NCBI GenBank assembly: GCA_016715245.1
Contig: JADKAS010000006.1
Location: 124,001-188,000, forward strand
Direction: 5' to 3'
DNA length: 64,000 nt
From: Saprospiraceae bacterium
GTDB taxonomy: Bacteria > Bacteroidota > Bacteroidia > Chitinophagales > Saprospiraceae
A program made the position numbers and the translations under genes. The notes beneath the pieces are model-generated. The model worked only from the letters and a program-made list of their open reading frames with translations, did no database searches and was not told the origin of the DNA. Positions 1 through 9,350 of the stretch are shown here, in pieces. Numbering within the stretch: position 1 is the stretch's first letter; every line of letters begins with the position of its first letter.

Positions 1-2
1 TT

Positions 3-563
3 ATGTATGTGTTGCCATTTAATGACCATGAAGCGTTGATGGAGTTTACAATATTTTCCAAACAAGTGTATAAAAGGAATGATTATGAGACTTTTTTAAA
101 GGAATTCTTAAATAATAGTAAAATAGTTGATTATACAATCACTGAAAAAGAATTTGGAGCCATTCCTATGACAACCTATCCTTTCTGGCAAAAAAATACA
201 GAACGGAAAATGTTGATAGGTTCTGCCGGAGGGTGGACGAAACCAAGTACAGGTTATACCTTTTATTTTTGCCAACAACAAGCCGAAAGGTTAACCAATT
301 TTTTAAAAACAAATACAAATCTTTCAACTTTTAAAATTTTTAATCGGTTTTACTGGTACGACTTAATTTTATTGAAAGTGCTTACAAAATACAATGAATT
401 AGGATCAGAAATTTTTTCATCCATGTTCAGAAAAAATAAAATCAAAAACATTTTGAGGTTTTTATCCAACGAATCTACCATATGGGAAGAAATTTCTATT
501 ATCAGCCGAACAAAACATCGGAGTTTGTTTTTTAAAGCCTTTATAAACAGTTTATTAAAATAA
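3..563 (+). CDS. Lycopene beta-cyclase family protein (C-terminal part, cut by window edge)
   Basis: The open frame runs in from the left edge, so only the last 186 residues are visible. The segment LPFNDHEALMEFTIFS, the GAIPMT stretch and the GSAGGWTKPSTGYTFYF block match the C-terminal half of the FAD/NAD-dependent lycopene cyclase family (CrtY/CrtL type), which cyclises lycopene ends to beta-rings in carotenoid synthesis. The N-terminal dinucleotide-binding motif lies outside the window. Carotenoid genes are common in pigmented Bacteroidota; any partners would be to the left. DUF2461 follows after 5 bp on the same strand. The first visible ATG is probably not the true start. The family call is from recognition of conserved blocks, not a search. 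Confidence 0.82.
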   Translation: MYVLPFNDHEALMEFTIFSKQVYKRNDYETFLKEFLNNSKIVDYTITEKEFGAIPMTTYPFWQKNTERKMLIGSAGGWTKPSTGYTFYFCQQQAERLTNFLKTNTNLSTFKIFNRFYWYDLILLKVLTKYNELGSEIFSSMFRKNKIKNILRFLSNESTIWEEISIISRTKHRSLFFKAFINSLLK

Positions 564-568
564 ATATT

Positions 569-1276
569 ATGAATCCGGAAAAAATATTTTCCTTTTTAAG
601 GGAATTAAATAAAAACAATAATAAGGAGTGGTTTGAAAAGAATAAAAAAATATATGAGGAGGTAAAACTAGAATACCACCTGCTGGCTTCACAGATATTA
701 AAAAGTATGCAGGAAAAAGATGTAAGCCTAAAAGGACTTGATGTAAAAAATTGTATTTTCCGAATCAATAAAGACATAAGGTTTTCAAAAGATAAAACCC
801 CTTACAAAACATCACTGGGAATTGTCCTCACACCTTATGGTAAAAAAATGTCACTTGCCGCCTACTATGTACATCTTGAAGATGGAAAAAGTTTTGTTGG
901 AGGAGGATTATACTTGCCTCCTAATGACATGGTAAAAAAAGTCAGACAAGAAATCCTTACTTTCCAGAAAGAATTTATTGCCATTATTGAAAATAAAAAA
1001 TTTGCTTCTGTTTATGGTGATTTGGATAAATCACCCAACATCATGCTGGCAAAAGTTCCAAAAGATATAAATGTAAATACAAAAACAATTGACTATATTC
1101 GCCTTAAAAGTTATACTTCAGGAAAACCCTATTCTAATGACATGATAAAAGCAAAAGATTTTATTGCAAACATTACCAATGATTTATTTGCAATGAAGGA
1201 ACTCATTCATTTTATCAACAAAGGTTTGATGACAGATGAAAATGGTGCTACACAATATAGTACTAGTGAAAACTAA
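569..1276 (+). CDS. DUF2461 family protein
   Basis: This 235-aa protein is recognised as the DUF2461 (TIGR02453) family from the N-terminal block FLRELNKNNNKEWFEKNK, the central FRINKDIRFSKDKTPYKT block and the AAYYVHLEDGKSFVGGGLY block. Length is normal for the family. No signal peptide or membrane segment is seen, so it is cytoplasmic. Its biochemical function is not known. It starts 5 bp after the lycopene cyclase stop and probably shares its transcript. It ends 3 bp before the converging small membrane protein, with no obvious terminator between them. Confidence 0.88.
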   Translation: MNPEKIFSFLRELNKNNNKEWFEKNKKIYEEVKLEYHLLASQILKSMQEKDVSLKGLDVKNCIFRINKDIRFSKDKTPYKTSLGIVLTPYGKKMSLAAYYVHLEDGKSFVGGGLYLPPNDMVKKVRQEILTFQKEFIAIIENKKFASVYGDLDKSPNIMLAKVPKDINVNTKTIDYIRLKSYTSGKPYSNDMIKAKDFIANITNDLFAMKELIHFINKGLMTDENGATQYSTSEN

Positions 1277-1279
1277 AAA

Positions 1280-1675
1280 TTAATTTACCGGTTCTACTTT
1301 ATATACGAGATAATCAGTATCGCCCTGCCACGGAAAAGTGTTTTCTTTTTCTTTATAATGAAGTTTTACATTTTTGCCTTCGAATTTCTGTATTTGTTCA
1401 TACACTTCCTTATTATCAACTGAAAACTCCCAAATACTTTGTTTATTCATCATCGGAGAATTTCCTAGTTGTATCTGGCCTTCATATGTTTTGAATATTT
1501 TACCTTTTTTCGAAATTTTATATAAAATCCCTGTTCTAGTTCCTTCACTTACCGTCCAGTTCCTGTATAAATAGTATAAACTAGCACTCACAATACTTGC
1601 AAAAATAAGAAGAACCAAAAACTTTTTAAAAATGTTCTTAATTCGAGTTCCGAGGGTGTCTATTTCAAAGGTCAT
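1280..1675 (-). CDS. Small single-pass membrane protein, function unknown
   Basis: About 131 residues with one hydrophobic helix near the N-terminus (FLVLLIFASIVSASLYYLY) and a polar C-terminal domain containing TGILYKISKKGKIFKTYEG. Similar short Bacteroidota proteins are often labelled 6-phosphogluconate dehydrogenase in databases; nothing here supports that enzyme (no Rossmann motif, far too short), so I leave it unnamed. The ATG at 1675 is preferred over an upstream in-frame GTG at 1693 because a TAACTTTG -7 element sits at 1696-1703, placing the transcript start near 1690, downstream of the GTG. Confidence 0.7.
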   Translation of the reverse strand: MTFEIDTLGTRIKNIFKKFLVLLIFASIVSASLYYLYRNWTVSEGTRTGILYKISKKGKIFKTYEGQIQLGNSPMMNKQSIWEFSVDNKEVYEQIQKFEGKNVKLHYKEKENTFPWQGDTDYLVYKVEPVN

Positions 1676-1695
1676 AATCCAACTTTTTAGCACAA

Positions 1696-1703
1696 CAAAG
1701 TTA
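1696..1703 (-). promoter_or_regulatory. Putative -7 element TAACTTTG
   Basis: TAACTTTG on the minus strand matches the Bacteroidota -7 consensus TAnnTTTG and lies 20 bases before the ATG of the small membrane protein. No clear TTTG -33 partner was identified, so this is a motif match only. Confidence 0.45.
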
Positions 1704-1736
1704 CACCTTTTTTAGAAAAAAAACAACTATTTTTTT

Positions 1737-4700
1737 CTATTTAATTACCGTAACACTTCCTTCATATTGAATGCTTCTCCCATTGGTCAACAATAATTCT
1801 ATGACAACTACATATACACCTTGTTCTATCTCTTTTCCTTCAAAGGTTCCATCCCAGCCTAATTCAGGTACACCGCTTTCAAAATCATAACGGGCAAACA
1901 TAGGATTTGCCCATTTGTCAAAAATCTTAAAGGATATAATTTTTTCCACCCCTCTGGTTTGTGGTATATAAAATGTACGGTTTTCACTTTGAATGGCACT
2001 TCTTGAAAAAACGTTGGGAATCCCTGAAAATATTCCATCCAGCACATTAACAAAAATCTTTTTTTCCACAAAGCAGTTGAATTGTTCAGATATCATTTGC
2101 AAAGTATATATCGTTGTTCCTTTTGGAAATACGACAATGGAATCAGAACAATTTCCGGAACATAAGGTGTCTTTATTCTGTAACCAGATGATATTAAACT
2201 TATTATTCAAAATGGAATCCGGGCCGGCCACTAAAATCAAAGAGTCTCCCAGATAAAGAGTGGTGTCAGCAGGAAAAGGAAATGATAATGATGTTGCGGG
2301 AAGAATGGTAAATACGGTATCCGTTTTACAACCCAGACTATCTTTAACACTGACATTGTATTCACCTGGTGCAAGCAAATAAAAATCAAAGGTAGAACCA
2401 TAGACTACTCCATTCAGACTCGTCTGATAGGGCGGAACACCTTTTAAATTCGTTATGGATGCCGAACCAAAATTAAAATCATTACATAATGGTTGTGAAA
2501 TATCAAGCGGAATCGTGGTAAAATCACTTTCAACAGCCCCGACTTCGTAGACAAATATGGCCTGACATCCATTATTCTGATTTGTGACCAGAACTCTGTA
2601 TTCCCCCTCACCTGATACAGTTACCCTGGACAAAGTAGGATCAGACAATAATTGCGAACTTCCCGAAAACCATAAAAAAGTGTACTCCGGAAATAATAAT
2701 GAATCTCTGATGCGAAGGTCCACTTGTTTTTCTTCACAAATAACCTCACCTAACTGATCAATTTCAACAAAAGGGGAAAGTGTGTCTAATGATACTTCAA
2801 CCTCTACCGTGTCAAAACATTTATTATCGTCTTTCACTATTAATAAAAACAAACCAGATTCATCGGTAACAAGATTACTGTTTTGTGAAATAATTCCGTT
2901 AGGTGAAATCCATTTATATTCTGCCAGCGAACTTGGAGAGTTGGCACTTAAGTAGGCTTGTGTTTTACCACAGGTAATTGTATCAGTGGTAAACGAAAAT
3001 CCCGCCGGTAGCGTAATCTGAATTACTTTAAAATCTTTTTTAGCTCTGCAGCCATTCAATGATGTAACTAAAACTGAATAATTACCTTCTTTATTGGTCA
3101 GTGGTTCTGAATCATTACTTAGAAAATTTCCTTCAAAACTCCAATAATATTGTTCAATAATATCATTCTCTTCAATAAATAATCTTATAAGCGATGAATC
3201 ACACGGAACAAAAAAACTATCCTTAATGGCAAAATCCGGTTCGCGGTAATCTCCACCAACTTTAATTTCTGTAGTATCTGTACAACCATTTGTTTTAGTA
3301 ATCACCACCGTGTACGTTCCTGATTCGGTAACCAGCACAGAAGGTCCAAAACCTATGTATTGGTTGGGTCCGGACCAAACATAAGACACAATATTATCAG
3401 AACTTACAATTCCTATAATACCTTTACCTTTTTTGCAAGATAAACTATCTGTAAAGGAACTGTATTGAGGGGGATCAATAATTTCAAGAATGGTAACCGC
3501 AGTATCTTTGATACAACCATTACTACCAAACAGTTTAATTTTATATTCACCAGGATTTGAAACATTTAAATTCAGACTATTAAAATAAATATTGAATGGA
3601 CTTGTCCATCGTATACTATCAATAGGTGAGGACGATACAACAGAAATATTTGTCTGGCGATTGGTGCAGTTCAGATTTTCACTAATGATTTGTAAAATTA
3701 CAGGTTTTTCCGTATTTTTAATTACAAAAATTGAATCTTTAAATATACAGGATTTGTCACTGATCACTTCGAAGTAGTAGACACCTTCTTGTGAAGTGTT
3801 GAAAGAAAGTGTACCTGGTGATACCAAACTTGGATTTAAAGGAGACCAAATAATATCATTAAATTGAATACCAGGTGTAAGTAAAACCACCGCGTTTTCA
3901 TTTTTACAATTTATCTGGGAAGCAGACACCTCATATTCAGCATAAATTTTTTCTTCAATAACTAAAACTGTATCCTGAGTAATACAGCCGTTCTGAATAC
4001 TCATCACTTCAGCTATATATTGCCCCCCGGAATTTACTGTTATTGGATTGGAGCCACTGGAAGTCCACTTTACATTTACATTATTTGAACCTGAAACTGC
4101 TTCAAGAATGGTAAAGGTATTAATACAATTTATTGTATCAAAAGGAAGAATTGAGATATCAGGATGCAGGGTATCCAACTCAATATTAAAGCCCAGCGTG
4201 TCTCTGCATGCATTAGGTGCAATACCATACACTTTATAGTATCCTGAATCTGAGACCATAAAATTATTTCCTTCCCCTAATAAAACATTGTTTCTATACA
4301 ATTCAAATCTTGTCCCGATTATATTACTTTCGAATACAAGAGGAACTGATCTGTTAAAACACGTAATTTTAATCTGATTTGGCAATACAATATTAGGAAC
4401 AATATCATTTAACACCGTGGTAAATGAATCCATTGTAATACAGCCTTCCTTTGTAATTCCGCGAACATAGTAAGTTCCGACTTCATGTACAAAAAAATCA
4501 AAATCATTTTGTATGGTAAAAAAAGGACCAGAAACTGCCAGTGAAACAGAATCAATATCAGGAATTATCATAACCCTGACAGAATCGGAAATACAGGTAA
4601 ACTCGCCGTAACTAATGTCAAAAACAACATAGTCGCGCACTTCATTGACCAAAATTTCCTGAATTTCAACACAATCAGGATTTATTCTGTCCGTAACTGT

Positions 4701-7139
4701 TACCTTGTACAATCCAGGTATATGAACATACGGTGAGGGTTCCAATATAATGGTCTGATCCGGATATTGCCATACAAAGTTAAAGCCAACGGCTTTGTCA
4801 GGTTTGATCTGAACGGAATCGTTTGTACAACTAATTTCGTCAACTTCAAAAAGAATATTTGGCAGACTGGCAGATCGTATTATTTCAATGGTTTGAATAG
4901 ACAGACATCCGTCGACATTTACGGCTTGAAGCAAATACTTGCCGGCTATAAAAACTATAAGTGAATCATCAGAACCAACTAAATTATTTTGCGAATCATA
5001 CCAATTATATTTTATAAGTTCCTTATCGCTCTCAACATTAATAATTACAGAATTGGAAGTACATGTCAAAGAATCAGAATTTAAGAATATATTAGCTTTT
5101 ACCGTATCCAAACCAACAAAAAAATTCCGCGTTGAAAAACATCCTTCCTCTGTAAAAACAGATACATTATAAGTACCTGGTATGGTAATCATAACAGAGG
5201 CATTATTGGAAAAAAAACCAGGTCCGGTCCAAATAAAACTATCAACCGGAAGGTCAACAATTAGCTGAGGAACAACGGAATTGCGTTCGCAATTCAAGTT
5301 CATCACATTTACCAATACATTTGGATATTGTCGTAAATCAGGAATATTGATATTTTGGGAAGCAGAACATCCTGTTCGCACGTCTGTAACCAAAACAGAT
5401 TTTAAGCCTCCTGATGTAACAAGAGGATTTTTTACACTTTCATTTCCAGGATGAACACCTGACCAGACATATTGGTAATTCCCACCCGTTTCAAATAGAA
5501 CATCCAGATAGATCGAATCCTTTTTGCAAAAAAGCGTATCCCCTATAAGTGTAAATGGGGCCGGCTCAGATATTTTGACAATATTTATTGATGCAACTGC
5601 AGAACAACCATTTTCACCCGTAATATTCACACTATACTGACCGGTTTCAAAAACTTTTATACTATTACCAATTTGAATAAAAGGACTTGATGAAGACCAT
5701 ACCAAAGATTGAACAGGAACATTTATTAATGGGGTAAGGAGTGTTGTATCCAAAAAACAAGTCAGTGTATCCTCACCTATGATAGAAACTTGAGGAAAAT
5801 TTTCATCCAAATAAATCTCTATTAGACTGGTATCACTGCAGAAACCGTCAGATGCGGTAAAATAAAATGTACCTGCTGATTTAGCTTCAATAACTTTTAC
5901 ATCCTGGGTTGGAAGAAATAGACCATCTGGCGAAAACCATTTAAATTCATTAATCATTTTGGTTGTGTCCGAAATATTTCCTGTCAGGAAAACTGAAGGA
6001 TTAATACATGAAATTGAATCAGTGGAAGTTTGAATAGAAGTTATAATACTGTCCAATTTCAATTCTAATACGAGAATCGTATCGCAAAATTGTCCTGGAA
6101 TTTGTAAAGTGTATGTACCTTCATTATTAAATTCTTCCCCGGCAGCAACAAAAACATTTCCGGCACAAATAGTAGTGTCAATAAAAATGGTATCTGTGGA
6201 CGAATAAATATTTATATCAATACATCTGTCCCCTACTTGTGCACAAATAAAATTATTTTCAAAATAACTGTTCAGAGAAAAAATATCAAAGGTATCCGGA
6301 ACAACAGGAATAAGTAGAGAATCATTTTTCGCGTATTGAAGATTGCACAATGTAAATGTACCAACTGCCAGATCTGAAAGTAACCCTTGATCTAAGATGT
6401 TCAATAATACCGAATCTTGGAATAAAGCCCATTTATATATATAATTGACAGTGTCTTTTGGAAACGCTGTAAATGTTTCTAAAAGATTTTGAAATATTAT
6501 ATTTCCTGAAGTCTGACATTGTTCTACCGGTGTGGATTGAAGGTCTCCCGGGTCGAGTTTACATTCATCACAGTCTAATCCAGTATCATCACAAAAAAAC
6601 AAACTGACTGATTGAATTTGTCCTGAACCAAACTGAGAAACATCGATAATACGAAGTGTCCAAGTACCATTAGAATTCCCAGAATTAAAATCTTCGAGAC
6701 AACCTAAAAAGGGATGGTACTGACCAGAATAATTTCCAAAAATACCCCATGGTTGTAAATTATCCCATGAAGGCGAAAATCCGGCATCCGGTGATGGTAT
6801 ATCACCACATGAAACAAATGTGACGTTCCATTTTGTAAAACTGGTATTTCCTGAGACAGGAACGGCTGGACCAACCAGTCTTACCTTTTGTCCTGATGGT
6901 GAAATCAATTCCATGGAAATATCTCCCACAAATTCATGTCGAAAATTCATTTTAACACCACATAGCCCCTGACCATTGACCCCAAGGGAATCTTCCGACA
7001 AACCATTTACCAATATCGAAATGTAGGTCGTATCATTATCCAGTAAAGGAATATTCCTTTCAACAAGACATTGTGCTGAAAGGAAGGTGCTCAGAAGAAG
7101 CAACAAGCCACAAAAAAGTAAAGAAAATTGTTTGATCAT
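1737..7139 (-). CDS. Giant secreted repeat protein with P-domain and T9SS type B C-terminal sorting domain
   Basis: An 1800-aa exported protein. A signal peptide (residues 1-22, FSLLFCGLLLLLSTFLSAQ) is followed by a proprotein-convertase P-like beta domain (about 25-185). Then come about 15 tandem Ig-like modules of 75-85 residues, each opening with a strand of the type LxC..xS and carrying a W(S/T)(S/G)P-like core and a closing G.Y.V..T...GC. A SprB-like repeat follows (about 1540-1610, PPYQTSLNG...GEYNVSVKDSLGC). The last ~90 residues (IPNVFSRSA...FKIFDKWANPMF...GWDG.F.G) are a CHU_C / gliding-motility-type T9SS type B domain. It is probably exported by T9SS and exposed on or released from the cell surface as an adhesin-like protein. 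Ligand unknown. It is apparently monocistronic. Confidence 0.87.
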   Translation of the reverse strand: MIKQFSLLFCGLLLLLSTFLSAQCLVERNIPLLDNDTTYISILVNGLSEDSLGVNGQGLCGVKMNFRHEFVGDISMELISPSGQKVRLVGPAVPVSGNTSFTKWNVTFVSCGDIPSPDAGFSPSWDNLQPWGIFGNYSGQYHPFLGCLEDFNSGNSNGTWTLRIIDVSQFGSGQIQSVSLFFCDDTGLDCDECKLDPGDLQSTPVEQCQTSGNIIFQNLLETFTAFPKDTVNYIYKWALFQDSVLLNILDQGLLSDLAVGTFTLCNLQYAKNDSLLIPVVPDTFDIFSLNSYFENNFICAQVGDRCIDINIYSSTDTIFIDTTICAGNVFVAAGEEFNNEGTYTLQIPGQFCDTILVLELKLDSIITSIQTSTDSISCINPSVFLTGNISDTTKMINEFKWFSPDGLFLPTQDVKVIEAKSAGTFYFTASDGFCSDTSLIEIYLDENFPQVSIIGEDTLTCFLDTTLLTPLINVPVQSLVWSSSSPFIQIGNSIKVFETGQYSVNITGENGCSAVASINIVKISEPAPFTLIGDTLFCKKDSIYLDVLFETGGNYQYVWSGVHPGNESVKNPLVTSGGLKSVLVTDVRTGCSASQNINIPDLRQYPNVLVNVMNLNCERNSVVPQLIVDLPVDSFIWTGPGFFSNNASVMITIPGTYNVSVFTEEGCFSTRNFFVGLDTVKANIFLNSDSLTCTSNSVIINVESDKELIKYNWYDSQNNLVGSDDSLIVFIAGKYLLQAVNVDGCLSIQTIEIIRSASLPNILFEVDEISCTNDSVQIKPDKAVGFNFVWQYPDQTIILEPSPYVHIPGLYKVTVTDRINPDCVEIQEILVNEVRDYVVFDISYGEFTCISDSVRVMIIPDIDSVSLAVSGPFFTIQNDFDFFVHEVGTYYVRGITKEGCITMDSFTTVLNDIVPNIVLPNQIKITCFNRSVPLVFESNIIGTRFELYRNNVLLGEGNNFMVSDSGYYKVYGIAPNACRDTLGFNIELDTLHPDISILPFDTINCINTFTILEAVSGSNNVNVKWTSSGSNPITVNSGGQYIAEVMSIQNGCITQDTVLVIEEKIYAEYEVSASQINCKNENAVVLLTPGIQFNDIIWSPLNPSLVSPGTLSFNTSQEGVYYFEVISDKSCIFKDSIFVIKNTEKPVILQIISENLNCTNRQTNISVVSSSPIDSIRWTSPFNIYFNSLNLNVSNPGEYKIKLFGSNGCIKDTAVTILEIIDPPQYSSFTDSLSCKKGKGIIGIVSSDNIVSYVWSGPNQYIGFGPSVLVTESGTYTVVITKTNGCTDTTEIKVGGDYREPDFAIKDSFFVPCDSSLIRLFIEENDIIEQYYWSFEGNFLSNDSEPLTNKEGNYSVLVTSLNGCRAKKDFKVIQITLPAGFSFTTDTITCGKTQAYLSANSPSSLAEYKWISPNGIISQNSNLVTDESGLFLLIVKDDNKCFDTVEVEVSLDTLSPFVEIDQLGEVICEEKQVDLRIRDSLLFPEYTFLWFSGSSQLLSDPTLSRVTVSGEGEYRVLVTNQNNGCQAIFVYEVGAVESDFTTIPLDISQPLCNDFNFGSASITNLKGVPPYQTSLNGVVYGSTFDFYLLAPGEYNVSVKDSLGCKTDTVFTILPATSLSFPFPADTTLYLGDSLILVAGPDSILNNKFNIIWLQNKDTLCSGNCSDSIVVFPKGTTIYTLQMISEQFNCFVEKKIFVNVLDGIFSGIPNVFSRSAIQSENRTFYIPQTRGVEKIISFKIFDKWANPMFARYDFESGVPELGWDGTFEGKEIEQGVYVVVIELLLTNGRSIQYEGSVTVIK

Positions 7140-7224
7140 TTTCAGGTATCTACATTCTCATCGGGAAACAGAATGTTGGCCTAAAGATACAGTAGTTTTA
7201 GTTTTAATTAGAAAAAAATAAAAA

Positions 7225-7256
7225 AAAAGTCCTGATATTTTTTATATCAGGACTTT
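7225..7256 (-). terminator. Rho-independent terminator after the Cys-rich protein
   Basis: A perfect inverted repeat, AAAAGTCCTGATAT with its complement, around a 4-5 base loop. Read on the minus strand it is followed by a long U tract (run of A on the plus strand at 7212-7228). It lies just past the stop of the Cys-rich gene and isolates it from the 1800-aa gene. Confidence 0.85.
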
Positions 7257-7269
7257 TAAATATTATAAA

Positions 7270-7719
7270 TTATTCTGCATCTTTTTCTGCTGCGCAAGCT
7301 TTTTTGGAGCTTTTAGCTGAACAAGATTTGGATTTATCTCCTTTGCAACAAGCTTTTGTTTCTTTTTTTACAACTTCACCGGTAGTAGCATCTTTTTCCA
7401 TAGTGGCAGAAGCAACTTTAGTGAATTTTTTTGTGGTAGCGTCAAATTGAACTTCTTCCCAATTCACATTTCCAGATTTTTCACAAACATTTTTTTGATA
7501 ATATGCTGTTGTACCAGAAATTTCACACGTTCTTTTTGTTATATTTCCATCCGCCTCTGCTGCTAAATCTGCTTCAGAAGATGCTGAAACTGAAGTCGTT
7601 GCAGCCGCTTTTTTACTTGCGCAACAAGCCTTACCTGCAGACGCTTTAGAACAAGACTGAGCATCAACAGACAATACTCCAATCAATAAAAAGGAAAACA
7701 TTAAAACTAAACTCTTCAT
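7270..7719 (-). CDS. Secreted Cys/Lys/Ala-rich protein, function unknown
   Basis: A 149-aa protein with a clear signal peptide (MKSLVLMFSFLLIGVLSVDAQ). The mature part has three Cys-rich patches: SCSKASAGKACC near the N-terminus, a middle pair (RTCEIS...NVCEKSG), and a C-terminal ACCKGDKSKSCSAKSSKKAC segment; two CC pairs are present. The composition suggests a metal-binding or disulfide-linked periplasmic protein, but this is inference. The ATG at 7719 is chosen because the signal peptide begins there; the frame stays open 40 codons upstream to an ATG at 7839, but that extension covers the promoter motif at 7761-7768 and is low-complexity. A terminator follows directly, so the gene is a single transcription unit. 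Confidence 0.75.
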   Translation of the reverse strand: MKSLVLMFSFLLIGVLSVDAQSCSKASAGKACCASKKAAATTSVSASSEADLAAEADGNITKRTCEISGTTAYYQKNVCEKSGNVNWEEVQFDATTKKFTKVASATMEKDATTGEVVKKETKACCKGDKSKSCSAKSSKKACAAEKDAE

Positions 7720-7760
7720 GATATTTTTTTTTATGTATAAGAAATAAATATAATCTAGAA

Positions 7761-7768
7761 CAAATATA
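7761..7768 (-). promoter_or_regulatory. Putative -7 element TATATTTG
   Basis: A match to the Bacteroidota TAnnTTTG element, 42 bases before the ATG at 7719. A GTTTC about 22 bases further upstream is only a partial -33 match. Confidence 0.45.
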
Positions 7769-7988
7769 CGATGGATTTGTAAAATAGCATGAAACTTTTT
7801 AATATTTATATTTTTTTTAACATAAATAGTAACATTCATGTCTTATATCTTCGAGCAATTCAGAAAATCTACTGAGACAAATACATGAATTTAAAAGATT
7901 TCTAAGATATTTAAAATGAAAACAACTTCATTTCAGTCAGTTAACTTTTTATATAAATCGGCAGTTATTCAATCATAAACAAAAAAAA

Positions 7989-8008
7989 AGCCTTAGTTAC
8001 CTAAGGCT
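7989..8008 (-). terminator. Rho-independent terminator after sigma-54 activator
   Basis: Perfect 8-bp stem AGCCTTAG/CTAAGGCT with a 4-base loop, followed on the minus strand by nine or more U. It lies 60 bp after the stop of the activator gene. Confidence 0.85.
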
Positions 8009-8068
8009 GTCTGTTTTTGGAAAGGGATTACTTCATCTTAGGACAAAATTCATGCCAACTTACTTTGT

Positions 8069-9340
8069 CTAATCGGGAATATCATATTCCTTAATTTTCC
8101 GGTATAAAGTCCTTTCGGAAATCCCTAATTCATCAGCGGCTTCTTTTCTGCGGTTATTGTATTTTTTCAATGCCTTTTTAATCATAAATTTTTCCATAGA
8201 TTCAAGAGAAAGCATGTCTTCAACGGTTTCAGCGTCCTGGTATTTATTACTTCCTCCTGTATGAATAACTATAGAGGGCTTTTCATCAAAAGCAATTCCA
8301 TCATGTGCTCCTACAAAGCCTTCATCTTTATTATGTAAAAAAGAGATATTATCCAATGAAGAATTTACAGGTGTTTTATTTTTAAAAGCTTTCATGTCCG
8401 GCATGGCCAGATCATTGCTTCTAATCAACTCAAAAACCAGCGACTTCAAATCATTTAAGTCCGATTTCATGTCAAGTAAAAACTTAAAAAGTAATTCTCG
8501 TTCCTGAAATGAAGATTCACTGCTTGAAAATCCGGATGAAGCCGGAAGATTTCTGGAAGAAAGATGAGGCGCAATCACCAACAATTCTTCTATGGAAATT
8601 TCATCCTTTTCAGAAAGAACCGCCAATTGTTCAACAAGATTTTTCAATTCCCTTATGTTGCCCGGCCATCTGTAACCTTCAAGTAAGAGTCTTGCTTCAC
8701 TACTTAATTGAATAGGTTTTGATTTATACTTTTCTGCAAAATCCACAGCAAACTTCCTAATCAGCATATATATATCCTCCGGCCTTTCAATAAGGGCAGG
8801 CACCCTTATAGGAACTGTATTTAATCTATAATAAAGATCTTCCCGGAATTTACCGGAGGCAATCTTATTTTCAAGGTTTACGTTGGTCGCAGCTATAATT
8901 CTGACATCTGTAGTCATCACCTTGGATGACCCAACCCTGATAAATTCCCCGGATTCAAGAATCCTCAATAAAAACGCCTGGGTATCGAGAGGCATTTCAC
9001 CGATTTCATCCAAAAATATGGTACCTCCGTTGACCGTTTCAAAATACCCTTTCCTGTCAGTGACAGCACCGGTAAAAGATCCTTTTTCATGTCCAAACAA
9101 TTCAGAATTTATGGTTCCTGATGGAATGGCCCCACAATTGACCGCTATAAAACTGTTGTGTTTTCTTACACTAAGTTCGTGAATTATTTTACTAAAAACC
9201 TCTTTACCAACACCACTTTCACCCTGAATAAAAACACTAAGGTCCGTGTTTGCCACTCTGATTGCGGTACTCAAAGCTCTTTCCAGCAAAGGAGACTTCC
9301 CTATGATTCCAAATCTTTGTTTTACACTCTGAATATTCAA
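8069..9340 (-). CDS. Sigma-54-dependent Fis-family transcriptional activator without receiver domain
   Basis: A 423-aa enhancer-binding protein. The AAA+ domain starts almost at the N-terminus: Walker A GESGVGKE at residues 40-47, the sigma-54-contacting loop GSFTGA at 87-92 and Walker B GGTIFLDEIGE at 105-115. A linker of about 130 residues leads to a C-terminal Fis-type helix-turn-helix (about 380-423, RRKEAADELGISERTLYRKI). There is no N-terminal response-regulator, GAF or PAS domain, so control is probably by expression or protein partners rather than phosphorylation. The gene starts 10 bp after the miaB stop and is likely co-transcribed with it, an arrangement I recall from other Bacteroidota. 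A terminator follows. Target genes are not evident here. Confidence 0.93.
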   Translation of the reverse strand: MNIQSVKQRFGIIGKSPLLERALSTAIRVANTDLSVFIQGESGVGKEVFSKIIHELSVRKHNSFIAVNCGAIPSGTINSELFGHEKGSFTGAVTDRKGYFETVNGGTIFLDEIGEMPLDTQAFLLRILESGEFIRVGSSKVMTTDVRIIAATNVNLENKIASGKFREDLYYRLNTVPIRVPALIERPEDIYMLIRKFAVDFAEKYKSKPIQLSSEARLLLEGYRWPGNIRELKNLVEQLAVLSEKDEISIEELLVIAPHLSSRNLPASSGFSSSESSFQERELLFKFLLDMKSDLNDLKSLVFELIRSNDLAMPDMKAFKNKTPVNSSLDNISFLHNKDEGFVGAHDGIAFDEKPSIVIHTGGSNKYQDAETVEDMLSLESMEKFMIKKALKKYNNRRKEAADELGISERTLYRKIKEYDIPD

Positions 9341-9350
9341 AATCTTTTTA

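Larger units (their letters stand above)
7720..8068. other. Intergenic region 7720-8068
   Basis: This 349-bp gap holds the leader and probable promoter of the Cys-rich gene (TATATTTG, minus strand, 7761-7768) and the terminator of the sigma-54 activator gene (7989-8008). The remaining ~220 bp is AT-rich, and I see no coding or structured RNA in it. Confidence 0.6.

Noticed and set aside
1280..1675. 6-phosphogluconate dehydrogenase label
   Set aside because: The protein is far too short and lacks a Rossmann fold motif; the label is a database carry-over for this small membrane family.
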